Positions 34,301 to 41,790 of a DNA stretch of 43,853 nt are shown one piece after another. The notes below the pieces were generated by a model. The model had not been told where the DNA came from, ran no database searches, and worked only from the letters and a program-made list of their open reading frames with translations. This stretch comes from CAYVFC01 sp964450715 (GTDB taxonomy: Bacteria; Myxococcota_A; Polyangia; Polyangiales; JAFGIB01): positions 1 to 43,853 of the forward strand of contig CAYVFC010000062.1 in assembly GCA_964450715.1 (NCBI GenBank), in the 5' to 3' direction. Position 1 is the first letter of the stretch. The number at the start of each line of letters is the position of its first letter. A program made the translations under genes and the position numbers.

Positions 34301-35701
34301 ATGTTCACCGAACAGAAAAGCAAGCCATCCGGTTACGACAAGTACGTGAGCTACCGGAAACTCCTCGTGGCGGTCGTGGTGGTCTGTTTCGTGACCGAGG
34401 CCATTCCCTTGCCGGGCGTGGCCTTCTGTATCGGTTTGATCCTGGTTTTTTCCGGAATCGTTTCCCGGGAAGAGGTGGCCTCGCTCTTCTGGTCCGATGC
34501 CTGCTGGTTCATCATGGGCAGCCTGATGTTCGCGGCTGCCCTTGTCAAAACCGGCGTCGACAAGCGGATCTGTCTTCTGCTCTTTCGCCGCCTGGCCCGG
34601 CCCAGTATCGGGGTCATCACCGGAATATTGATATTGGTCATCGCGCCGGCCGCGGCCTTCATCTCCGACCACGCGCTGGCGGCCATGTTCCTTCCGCTCG
34701 CCATCATTCTCTATTCCAACAGTGTCAACGAGCGGACGCCGGTCGACAGGGAGCTCAGCAAGATGCTGGTGATCTGCGTCTGCATGGCCTGCAACATCGG
34801 CGGTTTCGGCAGCCCCTCGGGCGGCGCCCGCAACATCATCATCATGACTTATCTGGAGGATATGTTCGGGATTTCCGTGGGATACGGCGAATGGATCATA
34901 TACGGGGCTCCCTTTGTCCTGCTGATGATGCCGGCGCTCTGGCTCCTCATCAACTGGCGCTTCAAGCCGCAGATCCGCGACCTGGGGCCGGCGCTGGAAA
35001 CGCTGAAGCGCGACATCGACCGCATGGGAAGCTGGAATCGCAACCAGATCGCAGCCCTGCTGGTCTTCCTAGTAATGCTGGCCGGATGGATCACGGAGTC
35101 GAATCTCCTCTTGCGCCTCACCGGGATCAGGCTCGGCATAGGCGTCATCGCGGTGGCGGGCGCGGTGGCCTACCTGCTGCTGGGGGTGGTGACCTGGCGC
35201 GACTACCACGAGAAGGTCGACTGGGGCGTGGTCTGGCTCTATGCCGGCGCCATCATCTTCGGCAGGGTGCTGGACGAATCCGGGGCCGCCTACTGGATGG
35301 CCAGGTCGGTGGTGGAGAGGCTGGCGTTGCTCGGTCTCGAGTCCGGAGTGGCGTTGATCGGCGTGGGCAGCGCGGTGACGGCGGGGATCACCAACCTGAT
35401 GGCGGACGGTCCCGCTGCTGCCGCGGTGGGGCCGGTCACCCTGAACATGGCCGCGGTGGCCGGACAGGGAACCGTGCTGGTGCCCTTCATGGGCCTGGCC
35501 ACGGCCTGCGCTTCCTCCTTAGCCTACCTGCTGGTCATCGGCACTCCGCCCAACGCCATCGTCTATGCTAGCGGCTACCTCGAGCCCAAGGACTACCTCA
35601 GGGTCGGCGTGCCCTGCTTGATCATCGCCTTCGGAATTTTGTTTGTCATGTGTACGCTGTACTGGCCGCTTCTGGGCTTCCAGGAGCTCAGGCCGATGTA
35701 G
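34301..35701 (+). CDS. DASS/SLC13-type anion (dicarboxylate/sulfate) symporter
   Basis: A 466-aa inner-membrane carrier with about 11-12 helices. Family marks include TEAIPLPGVAF near the start, FGSPSGGARNIII in the first substrate/ion loop, and the second loop NLMADGPAAAAVGP followed by VIGTPPNAIVYASGYL. The family takes up dicarboxylates, citrate or sulfate with Na+. The usual Ser-Asn-Thr motifs are altered, so substrate cannot be named. I start at ATG 34301; a TTG five codons earlier is possible. It lies 37 bases after the double receiver and 26 bases before the receiver-CBS gene, within the sensory cassette, which suggests that transport and sensing are linked. Confidence 0.88.
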   Translation: MFTEQKSKPSGYDKYVSYRKLLVAVVVVCFVTEAIPLPGVAFCIGLILVFSGIVSREEVASLFWSDACWFIMGSLMFAAALVKTGVDKRICLLLFRRLARPSIGVITGILILVIAPAAAFISDHALAAMFLPLAIILYSNSVNERTPVDRELSKMLVICVCMACNIGGFGSPSGGARNIIIMTYLEDMFGISVGYGEWIIYGAPFVLLMMPALWLLINWRFKPQIRDLGPALETLKRDIDRMGSWNRNQIAALLVFLVMLAGWITESNLLLRLTGIRLGIGVIAVAGAVAYLLLGVVTWRDYHEKVDWGVVWLYAGAIIFGRVLDESGAAYWMARSVVERLALLGLESGVALIGVGSAVTAGITNLMADGPAAAAVGPVTLNMAAVAGQGTVLVPFMGLATACASSLAYLLVIGTPPNAIVYASGYLEPKDYLRVGVPCLIIAFGILFVMCTLYWPLLGFQELRPM

Positions 35702-35727
35702 TGCGGACCGGGGACGGGGAGAAGAGC

Positions 35728-36543
35728 ATGAAAGAGATCGAGCTTCTATTGGTGGACGACGAGGCCGAGTTCCGGGAGGCCACCGCCCGTGCCCTGGAGA
35801 GGAGGGGATTCCGGGTGATCGAGGCGGAAAGCGGCGAGCGCGCGCTGGAGCGAATCGGCTCCGCTGCACCCGACATCGTGGTGCTCGATCTGCGCATGGA
35901 GGGGATGGACGGCATCGACACCCTGACCCGTATCCGGAAGGAGCGGCGCGATCTACCGGTCGTCATCCTGACCGGCCACGGGCGGTTCGACGACGTCCTG
36001 CAGGGCATCAATCTGAACATTGTCGAATTCCTGCAGAAACCGGTGGACGTCGAGCGACTGGCGGCCCTGATCCGGAAGCTTCTTTCCGAGGGAACGAAGA
36101 AGCCCCTCCGGGAGCGAACCATCGGCGAGTTGATGGTCCCGGTTTCGTCCTACCGCCGGGTGTACGGCGACCAGCCCGTGCGGGAGGTCATCGCCGAGCT
36201 CCGGGAAGCTATGTTCCAGAACGTGACCGGTAAGGTGGCCGAACAGGGCCACCGTAGCCTCCTGGTATTCGACCGACAGGAGAACTTCCTGGGCTGCCTG
36301 CGCGTCATCGATCTGGTGCTCCCCTCGTTTCTCCGCGAGTCCCCTTACTCGTCTTACTTCACCGGCATGTTCCTGGCCCAAACAAGCACGCGGTCGGTCG
36401 CCCGCAAGATCTGGCCGACCTCGCCGCCCTCGAAGAGGAATAGCAGCGCTATTACGAGAAGAAGCGACGACGCAGATGGGGCCGTCGCGATCCGAGAGGC
36501 GGCTGAAAGAATTTCTGAGACCGGCTCTAGTTCGGAAAGCTAA
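35728..36543 (+). CDS. Receiver-CBS fusion protein with altered C-terminus
   Basis: A 271-aa protein. The receiver domain is residues 3-118 (VDDEAEF, phosphoacceptor Asp in VVLDLRMEGMDG, Lys in FLQKPVD). Then comes a CBS-like segment, RTIGELMVPVSSYRRVYGD with REVIAELREAM and SLLVFDRQENFLGCLRVIDL, parallel to the CBS protein at 30951. After FTGMFLAQ (about residue 219) the composition turns Ser/Arg-rich. Another frame there reads RPQDLADLAALEEE before a stop, so a one-base frameshift near 36380 is likely and the second CBS half is missing. GGGGAGAAG precedes the ATG. It probably ties phosphorylation to nucleotide sensing for the transporter cassette. Confidence 0.75.
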   Translation: MKEIELLLVDDEAEFREATARALERRGFRVIEAESGERALERIGSAAPDIVVLDLRMEGMDGIDTLTRIRKERRDLPVVILTGHGRFDDVLQGINLNIVEFLQKPVDVERLAALIRKLLSEGTKKPLRERTIGELMVPVSSYRRVYGDQPVREVIAELREAMFQNVTGKVAEQGHRSLLVFDRQENFLGCLRVIDLVLPSFLRESPYSSYFTGMFLAQTSTRSVARKIWPTSPPSKRNSSAITRRSDDADGAVAIREAAERISETGSSSES

Positions 36544-36767
36544 GACACGTATAATGGAAAGCGGCAGACCGATCACCTGTGATGTAGTTGTTTTGTATAC
36601 CTGCACGACGGGGTAGCGGATCGCCGTCTTCGACCATACGGTCGTTTCTATCCGGCGCCAACCCTCTCGGTGCGCGACCTGGCGAGACGCGGGGAGAACA
36701 GATCGTATGCGTGTTTTTCGGCTAATTTTGGCCCCATCGTTCCCTTTTACTGTTTTCCGCCTGCTCG

Positions 36768-38003
36768 TTGATCAGCGACTTCGCTGACTATTCAATGGGG
36801 GCGGCCGATGCCGGCGACGCTCAGGCTGGAAGCGGAGGCAGCGGACCGGACGACGGATCGGTCGGTGCTGGCGGTGAGGGCGGACAGCGTGCCGGCGGTG
36901 AAGGCGGTGGGGGCACGGGCACCAGCGGTGAAGCCGGTGAAGCCGGTGAAGGCGGCCGACCGTCCGACGATGCCGGACCGCTCGACTCGTCCGTTGACGC
37001 TATGGTTGACGGCGGCGGGCAAGACGCTGGCGACGCCGGAGCCGGGCAGCCGGGCGACGAATGCGACGATAACAGCCCGTGCCGCGCCGGCTTGTTCTGC
37101 AACGATTTTGGCCACTGCGTGGACGAAACCCTCTGCACCGACACTGACACCGACGGAGACGGTATCTGCGACACCGAAGATTCGTGTCCCGGATACGACG
37201 ATATATTGGACAGCGATAGCGACGGGCAACGCGATGACTGCGACCCCTGTCCGGACGATAACCCCGACGACGCCGACAGCGACCTGGTGTGCGATTCCGA
37301 CGACAACTGCCCGGATGACCCCAATGCAGTACAAACCGATGCTGATTCGGACGGCCAGGGAGACGTCTGCGACGACGATGATGACGGAGACGGCGTCGAT
37401 GACGAAGTCGACAACTGCCCTCTGGTCTCCAACCCTGGCCAGGCCGACGCGGACTCGGATGCTGTGGGCGACGCGTGCGAGGGAGATCAGGACGGAGACG
37501 GCGTGCTCGACGATGCCGATAACTGCCCCGCGGTGGCCAACTCGGACCAGGCCGACGCCGAGCGCGACGGCATCGGCGACGTGTGCGACCCTGACGACGA
37601 TAACGACACCGTTCCCGACGCGGGCGATTCCGATCCGCTCGACCCGAGCGAATGTGCCGACGCGGACAGCGACGGCTGCGACGACGTTTCGTATTATCCC
37701 GATGGCGAGTGGCTCGGACCCGGATGGTACCGCTTCATCGGGGACGCCGGTGTACAGATGCCCGAGTCGCCTCCCACGATTCACTCGTGCGGAACCCACG
37801 CCCCCGGATGGCTCAACGGTACCCATCCGACCGTTTTCGACGGCCTGGTAACCCGCCAAGTGTGCTTCCATTGGAGCGCGGACACCTGTAACTGGTCGGC
37901 CGACATCCAAATCGTCAACTGCGGAACGTTCTATTTATACAATCTAGCTGATCCGCTGGTCTGCCGTCTGCGCTATTGCGGCAGCGACGTTACTGCCCTC
38001 TAA
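36768..38003 (+). CDS. Secreted TSP3-repeat protein with C-terminal uromodulin/GP2-like D8C domain
   Basis: A 411-aa protein in the frame starting TTG 36768. Residues 10-95 are a Gly/Asp/Glu linker. A short Cys-containing segment follows (CRAGLFCNDFGHC). At about 123-310 is a run of thrombospondin type 3 calcium-binding repeats (DTDGDGICDTEDSCP). Residues about 319-405 match the D8C domain known from uromodulin, GP2 and OIT3: GWYRFIGDAGVQMPE, APGWLNGTHP, VCFHWS, NCGTFYLYNL and CRLRYC. Two of the eight Cys are absent, the first and one of the adjacent pair. The real 5' end is probably ATG 36706, behind GGGGAG. From there a signal peptide runs with one frameshift near 36740 into LLLFSACS, a lipobox. 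So it is likely an exported lipoprotein; function unknown. Confidence 0.85.
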   Translation: MISDFADYSMGAADAGDAQAGSGGSGPDDGSVGAGGEGGQRAGGEGGGGTGTSGEAGEAGEGGRPSDDAGPLDSSVDAMVDGGGQDAGDAGAGQPGDECDDNSPCRAGLFCNDFGHCVDETLCTDTDTDGDGICDTEDSCPGYDDILDSDSDGQRDDCDPCPDDNPDDADSDLVCDSDDNCPDDPNAVQTDADSDGQGDVCDDDDDGDGVDDEVDNCPLVSNPGQADADSDAVGDACEGDQDGDGVLDDADNCPAVANSDQADAERDGIGDVCDPDDDNDTVPDAGDSDPLDPSECADADSDGCDDVSYYPDGEWLGPGWYRFIGDAGVQMPESPPTIHSCGTHAPGWLNGTHPTVFDGLVTRQVCFHWSADTCNWSADIQIVNCGTFYLYNLADPLVCRLRYCGSDVTAL

Positions 38004-38110
38004 CTTCTTCACTCCTATCCAGTTCTGCGTCGCGAGGCGGCAGCGGCGGTCGTCTGACGTATCAGGCGAGATGGCCGTTTCTGTTTACGCTATCGCCGGA
38101 GCGAGGGCCG

Positions 38111-38488
38111 TCAGCCGGCTTTCCACAGTCCGTGCAGATTACAGTACTCGCGTGCGGCAACCTGATCGGCCTTAACCGCGAAGGTGGTCGACGGGTCGGC
38201 GCCGGGCTTGAGAAAAGCCACGTGTACTTCGTCTCCCGCATGCAGCTCGATCCACTCGATGTAGTGCTTCTCCTCCATGGGATGGGCCACGCTGCCCACC
38301 TTGACCGTGTATCCCGCGTCGGTCTTTTCGATCACCGGTACGTGCTTCTCCTTGGCGGCGTCCACCGTGTTCTCGGCCATCAGCTGCATGGATTGCCCGC
38401 AACAGACCAACTCCCCCTGGCCGGCGTGCATGACCATCACGATGTTGCCGCAAACCTCGCACTTGTACACTTCCAGACGATTCGTCAT
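38111..38488 (-). CDS. dfx: Desulfoferrodoxin (superoxide reductase)
   Basis: A 125-aa two-iron superoxide reductase. The N-terminal desulforedoxin domain binds one iron by YKCEVCGN and LVCCGQ (four Cys). The neelaredoxin domain binds the catalytic iron. Its Glu-Lys-His stretch (KEKHVPV) is visible, the next His come from AHPMEEKHYIEWIEL, and the last Cys and His are in EYCNLHG. It reduces superoxide to peroxide without making oxygen, in the cytoplasm, and is typical of anaerobic or microaerophilic bacteria. GGAGGG precedes the ATG. Length and motifs are complete. The gene stands alone and divergent from the vWA lipoprotein. Confidence 0.97.
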   Translation of the reverse strand: MTNRLEVYKCEVCGNIVMVMHAGQGELVCCGQSMQLMAENTVDAAKEKHVPVIEKTDAGYTVKVGSVAHPMEEKHYIEWIELHAGDEVHVAFLKPGADPSTTFAVKADQVAAREYCNLHGLWKAG

Positions 38489-38737
38489 TTACTCTTCCCT
38501 CCTTGGCGGTTCAGTGCCTTTTCCGATACGGGCCGCGCGAGAGTCGCGCCGGGGCCTTGATAACTTCGTGACGAATTCTGATCAGGACCGGGGATCCCTT
38601 AGCACAGATTTTTCGAATCATCAGCGCCTTCGAGGAATCGGTAGAATAGCCGAGGGTGCGCGGTATGTCGCGCTCGTGCCGCGTGGCACAGATTGGCACA
38701 CGCGCGAGGGCGTATTTGCCCGGAAATGAGCAGACTT

Positions 38738-38754
38738 TCTTGGCACGTCCATTG
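38738..38754 (+). promoter_or_regulatory. Sigma-54 (-24/-12) promoter of the vWA lipoprotein gene
   Basis: TTGGCACGTCCATTGCA matches the sigma-54 consensus with GG at 740-741 (38740-38741), GC at 38752-38753 and exactly ten bases between. The vWA lipoprotein ATG lies 59 bases after. This is the best regulatory site in the window; it implies activation by an NtrC-type regulator, for example the one at 2430. Confidence 0.85.
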
Positions 38755-38812
38755 CAAAAGAACAGATGGTAGAGTGCTATCAGCTCGGAAGCGTTAGGCG
38801 AGGAGGCCTGTC

Positions 38813-40084
38813 ATGACTTGTTCCAGAGCTATCGGTTGGGGTTGGGGAGCTGTCCTGTTTTACGCGGTTGCCATGGGGGGCTGCTACGGCGCCGGGGGCA
38901 GCGGCGATGGTAGCGAGGACGAACCCGGGGATGGAGAGGGCGTGCTCGAAGGTCTGGGCGACGGCGAGATCCCCGGCGCGGCCGCGTCGGCGGAGGGGGA
39001 GCCCGTCACCGGAATGCCGACCGCCGCCAGCGGCGCTGCCGGCGGCGCCGCTCCCGCCCCGGATGGTGCATCCATGGACGAAGGAATGGCGCTCGATGGA
39101 GCGGCGCCTCCGTCGATGTCCGAGGACTCGGGTGGCGGCGATGCGGCAGCCGAGTTCGTCTACGAAACGAGAATCGAAAACGGTTACGCCGGTGCAGGCA
39201 TCCTGACAGCCGGCGCCTGGGATGATAACCGCAATTTCGAACGCTTTTCGGCATTTCGCGACAAGCTGTTGCAGAGCGAGCTCGCGGGCGCGCCGGGGTT
39301 CAGCGCCGAGGAGCACGAGGCGGCGAACGATGTGTTTTACGGAGACCGCGAACCGAACCAGACGCTCGACGTCTCGCTGGTGATCGACGTCACCGGCAGC
39401 ATGGGCGACGAGCTGTCCTATCTACAGACGGAGTTCCTGGCCATCTCCCAGACGATCGAAGAGACGTATCCCAATGCCGAGCAGCGCTGGTCGTTGGTAG
39501 TCTACCGGGATGAAACCGACGAGTACAAGGTGCGCTGGTTTGATTTTCGTAGCGATGCCGACGATTTCCGCGCTCGGTTAGCCGAGCAGACGGCGAACGG
39601 CGGCGGCGACTATCCGGAAGCATCCGACGCGGCGTTGGAGGTGATGAACCAGCTGGCATGGCGCAAGGGCGAGGCGACCGCACGGCTGGCATTCTGGGTG
39701 GCGGACGCACCGCATCACGACGAGAATGCGCAGGCCATGGCCGAGGCGGTGCGCGTCGCGCAGTCGCTCGACGTGCACATCTATCCGGTGGCCTCCAGCG
39801 GGGTGGACGAGCTTACCGAGCTTACCATGCGCTCGGCGGCGCAGCTGACCGGCGGGCGGTATCTGTTTCTGACCGACGACTCGGGCGTGGGCGGCGCGCA
39901 CATGGAACCGAGCATCCCCTGTTACTTCGTCACCAAGCTCGACGACGCCATCCTGCGCATGGTCGACATCGAGCTCAGCGGCGAGTATCGCGAGCCGGAT
40001 CCCGACGAGGTGATCCGCACCGGCGGCGATCCGCAGGACGGCGCCTGCACGCTGGAGTCGGGCGAGCAGCTGGTGGCGTTCTGA
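38813..40084 (+). CDS. von Willebrand factor A-domain lipoprotein
   Basis: A 423-aa lipoprotein: signal peptide with lipobox AMGGC (Cys24), then a Gly/Ala/Pro/Asp linker to about residue 115. The vWA domain starts near residue 185 with the metal site Asp192 in VIDVTGSMGDE (DxTGS in place of DxSxS). It continues WSLVVYRDETDEYKV, GGGDYPEASDAAL and LAFWVADAPHHDE to about residue 375. The tail ends with a Cys-containing strand. It should be surface-attached and bind a protein or matrix partner through Mg2+. AGGAGG lies eight bases before the ATG, and a strong sigma-54 promoter precedes it, so expression is likely conditional. Confidence 0.9.
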   Translation: MTCSRAIGWGWGAVLFYAVAMGGCYGAGGSGDGSEDEPGDGEGVLEGLGDGEIPGAAASAEGEPVTGMPTAASGAAGGAAPAPDGASMDEGMALDGAAPPSMSEDSGGGDAAAEFVYETRIENGYAGAGILTAGAWDDNRNFERFSAFRDKLLQSELAGAPGFSAEEHEAANDVFYGDREPNQTLDVSLVIDVTGSMGDELSYLQTEFLAISQTIEETYPNAEQRWSLVVYRDETDEYKVRWFDFRSDADDFRARLAEQTANGGGDYPEASDAALEVMNQLAWRKGEATARLAFWVADAPHHDENAQAMAEAVRVAQSLDVHIYPVASSGVDELTELTMRSAAQLTGGRYLFLTDDSGVGGAHMEPSIPCYFVTKLDDAILRMVDIELSGEYREPDPDEVIRTGGDPQDGACTLESGEQLVAF

Positions 40085-40155
40085 TCCTCGTCGTCTCGAC
40101 GATAGCACCGACGACCACAACGTCTACGGCGCGGTAGCGAAGCTCGGCCTCCTTA

Positions 40156-40239
40156 GGAGGCACCGCAAAATAGTTAAACGATCCGGTTGCGGCCGCGTGG
40201 GCGGGCGCCCTGGCGGCTTTCGTCCTCGGAAAAGTCACG
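40156..40239 (+). repeat. Truncated copy of MITE family B
   Basis: Starts with the terminal sequence GGAGGCACCGCAAAA, then, after an 8-base insert, matches 41077-41138 nearly exactly. It lacks the right half and right terminal repeat. TTA flanks its left end. Confidence 0.75.
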
Positions 40240-40250
40240 GCGGGCCGGCT

Positions 40251-40457
40251 CCGACCAAGCTGCCGCTCGACGGCAGCGCGGCCATCGACGCGGGCAGCTG
40301 TATCGACTCGGAGGGAGCGGTCATCTCTACCGATCAGCGGAGGGTCGCGCGGCCCATCGGCCACCTGCGATACCGACAACGACGGGACGCTCGCTCCTGA
40401 AGAGGTCACGTCGACCGCGACGGTATGCACTCAACGGCGGGCGACAGGGGTGACGGG
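40251..40457 (+). pseudogene. Fragments of secreted-protein domains (choice-of-anchor-Q-like and DUF7151-like)
   Basis: The frame carrying LDGSAAIDAGSC and STDQRRVARPIG resembles the end of right-handed beta-helix (choice-of-anchor Q) domains. After a frameshift, CDTDNDGTLAPEEVTSTATVC resembles DUF7151 repeats of myxobacterial collagen-like surface proteins. No start or signal peptide remains. Confidence 0.5.
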
Positions 40458-40495
40458 GTGAGGATCGTGCGCCAGCCCTGGTAGAAGTCGAGGAT

Positions 40496-40582
40496 GTGCT
40501 TCCCGGCAAACAGTGCGAGGCAGGAGGCAAGCGCATCGACGCGGGGATCGACCGGGACGGTGATGGATCGCTCGGCCGCGGT
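40496..40582 (+). pseudogene. Second DUF7151-like fragment
   Basis: The short stretch CEAGGKRIDAGIDRDGDGSL has the Cys-Gly-Gly-x-x-Ile-Asp-x-Gly and Asp-x-Asp-Gly-Asp pattern of DUF7151 repeats. It is in a frame without neighbours on either side. With 40251-40457 it marks the ruin of one large surface-protein gene. Confidence 0.4.
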
Positions 40583-40795
40583 TTATCCAGCGGTTGTTCT
40601 CGCCGCGGGGCGCGGTGCCCCGCCGGGGCGTTTTGCCCCACCGGAAATCCCGGACCGAGAATTCCGAATTGCCCGAACTCGCCCAGCTACGCCCGGAAAC
40701 GCGGAAATGGCCGCCTCGACCTTCCGGCACGAAAAGTGCCAGGCCAGTCGGTAAGCAGCCGCCTCGCAAACGCCGCTACGAGATCCAGGCCATGA

Positions 40796-40930
40796 CCGGC
40801 CGCTCCGGCCGCCGGGAAGAAGGGAAAAGACAACATCCAGCGTATGAGCCTGAGCTTCGGCGCCCTGAGCGAGACGCTCAGGGCGCACGTCGGCGCCGCG
40901 AATTTGCACGATGAATCCCGGATCGGATGA
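40796..40930 (+). pseudogene. 3' end of an unidentified gene, overlapping the MotB-like start
   Basis: The frame ends SLSFGALSETLRAHVGAAN to a TGA at 40928-40930 that overlaps the ATG at 40927 (ATGA). This overlap suggests a real upstream partner gene whose front part is missing; a stop at 40793 precedes it. The family is not recognisable. A MotA/ExbB-like tail would fit the neighbour but is not shown. Confidence 0.4.
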
Positions 40931-41061
40931 CGCCCGTGCACCACCGCAAATCTCGGCTGCTGAACGACGAGGCGACGGAGAACTTATGGCCCGCGTTCAT
41001 CGATCTCACGACGACCATCGCGCTGATCCTGATCCTGTTCGTGCTCGTCTTGCTGGCCTAA
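40927..41061 (+). pseudogene. MotB/OmpA-type anchor segment cut short at a MITE
   Basis: Forty-four codons: a charged start, then LWPAFIDLTTTIALILILFV, a single membrane helix with an Asp near its start, as in MotB-like stator and OmpA-anchor proteins. The stop TAA at 41059-41061 is the target duplication of the MITE at 41062. An OmpA-like piece of the same kind of protein lies after the MITE at 41256-41399, but in another frame and without the middle. It is probably a remnant of one MotB-like gene. Confidence 0.55.
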
Positions 41062-41251
41062 GGAGGCACCGCAAAACGATCCGGTTGCGGCCGCGTGGGC
41101 GGGCGCCCTGGCGGCCTTCGTCCTCGGAAAATCCTCGAAATAGCGCTCTCGACCGCAGGGAGAGATCTCTGCGGTTTTTCCTCCGGGCGCGCTCGCGATT
41201 GCGCTTTGCCGACGCGCCCGGTCTCGTATCGCTTAAATTTTCGGTGCCTCC
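41062..41251. mobile_element. 190-bp MITE (family B) with TAA target duplication
   Basis: The ends GGAGGCACCG (41062-41071) and CGGTGCCTCC (41242-41251) are perfect inverted repeats, extended by similar A/T-rich bases. TAA flanks both sides (41059-41061 and 41252-41254). No protein is encoded. A truncated copy lies at 40156-40239. The same duplication length and sequence as family A suggests a related transposase acting in trans. Confidence 0.8.
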
Positions 41252-41255
41252 TAAA

Positions 41256-41399
41256 TCCAGAACCGTCATACAGGGACACACCGACGAACGCGGTACGAGC
41301 GCCTATAACCGGGATCTGTCGGCGAAAAGAACCAACGCGGAGCCTCGACTCGCTGTTTCCGGTCCCGGCGAGCGGTCAGTAGTCGAGGCCGCGCAGTAG
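41256..41399 (+). pseudogene. OmpA-like domain fragment
   Basis: The frame reads VIQGHTDERGTSAYNRDLSAKR, the peptidoglycan-binding core of OmpA/MotB C-terminal domains, then ends at 41399. The first half of the domain is missing. Confidence 0.65.
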
Positions 41400-41451
41400 C
41401 GAAATGCCCCGTTCCAGCGGCCCGTTCTCCCGGCAATGCGCCCTTTCCTCC

Positions 41452-41467
41452 AGGCACGGTTCGTGCA
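41452..41467 (+). promoter_or_regulatory. Possible sigma-54 promoter
   Basis: AGGCACGGTTCGTGCA has GG (41453-41454) and GC (41465-41466) ten bases apart and strongly resembles the candidate at 275-290. It lies 25 bases before the ATG at 41492, which is close. It has two deviations from consensus, so only a candidate. Confidence 0.35.
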
Positions 41468-41491
41468 TTGGTGAAATGGCGAGGTGGAAAC

Positions 41492-41761
41492 ATGAGAAAA
41501 GAACGCATCCGGCTACCGGGCACGACCGGCGGGCAAGACCGGAGAAGAGTTGAGCCGGCGTCATTCGAGGAGGCCTGGTCGGCACGGTCGGTCATACGCG
41601 ACGTGTTCGAACAGGCCGACCGCGGATACCTAAAGGTCCTGGACACGAACAGCACCTTCTTCGATTACGACGCGGAGGTCGACGAGATGTTGCTCGATCT
41701 CGATTTCCGTACGAGCAGGTCTTCGTGCCGGACGACCGCGCGCAGGCGGCCGGGACGATGA
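41492..41761 (+). CDS. Small hypothetical protein, possible frameshift at its end
   Basis: ATG 41492 has GAGGTGG upstream. The 89-aa product is soluble and charged. A plausible helical middle reads FEEAWSARSVIRDVFEQADRG and FFDYDAEVDEMLLDLDF. After that the frame turns Arg-rich, while another frame reads YEQVFVPDDRAQAAGTMS up to the next gene. So one base was probably lost near 41709. The true protein would be about as long but with a different tail. Family unknown. It precedes the receiver gene at 41791 and is likely in one operon with it. Confidence 0.5.
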   Translation: MRKERIRLPGTTGGQDRRRVEPASFEEAWSARSVIRDVFEQADRGYLKVLDTNSTFFDYDAEVDEMLLDLDFRTSRSSCRTTARRRPGR

Positions 41762-41790
41762 GCGCTCTCGACTCCAAAGGATGTACAATT

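Noticed and set aside
40796..41399. A working Zorya-type defence system
   Set aside because: Only fragments remain and no zorC/zorD/zorE-like gene is near; kept as an open question about a MotB-like remnant only.
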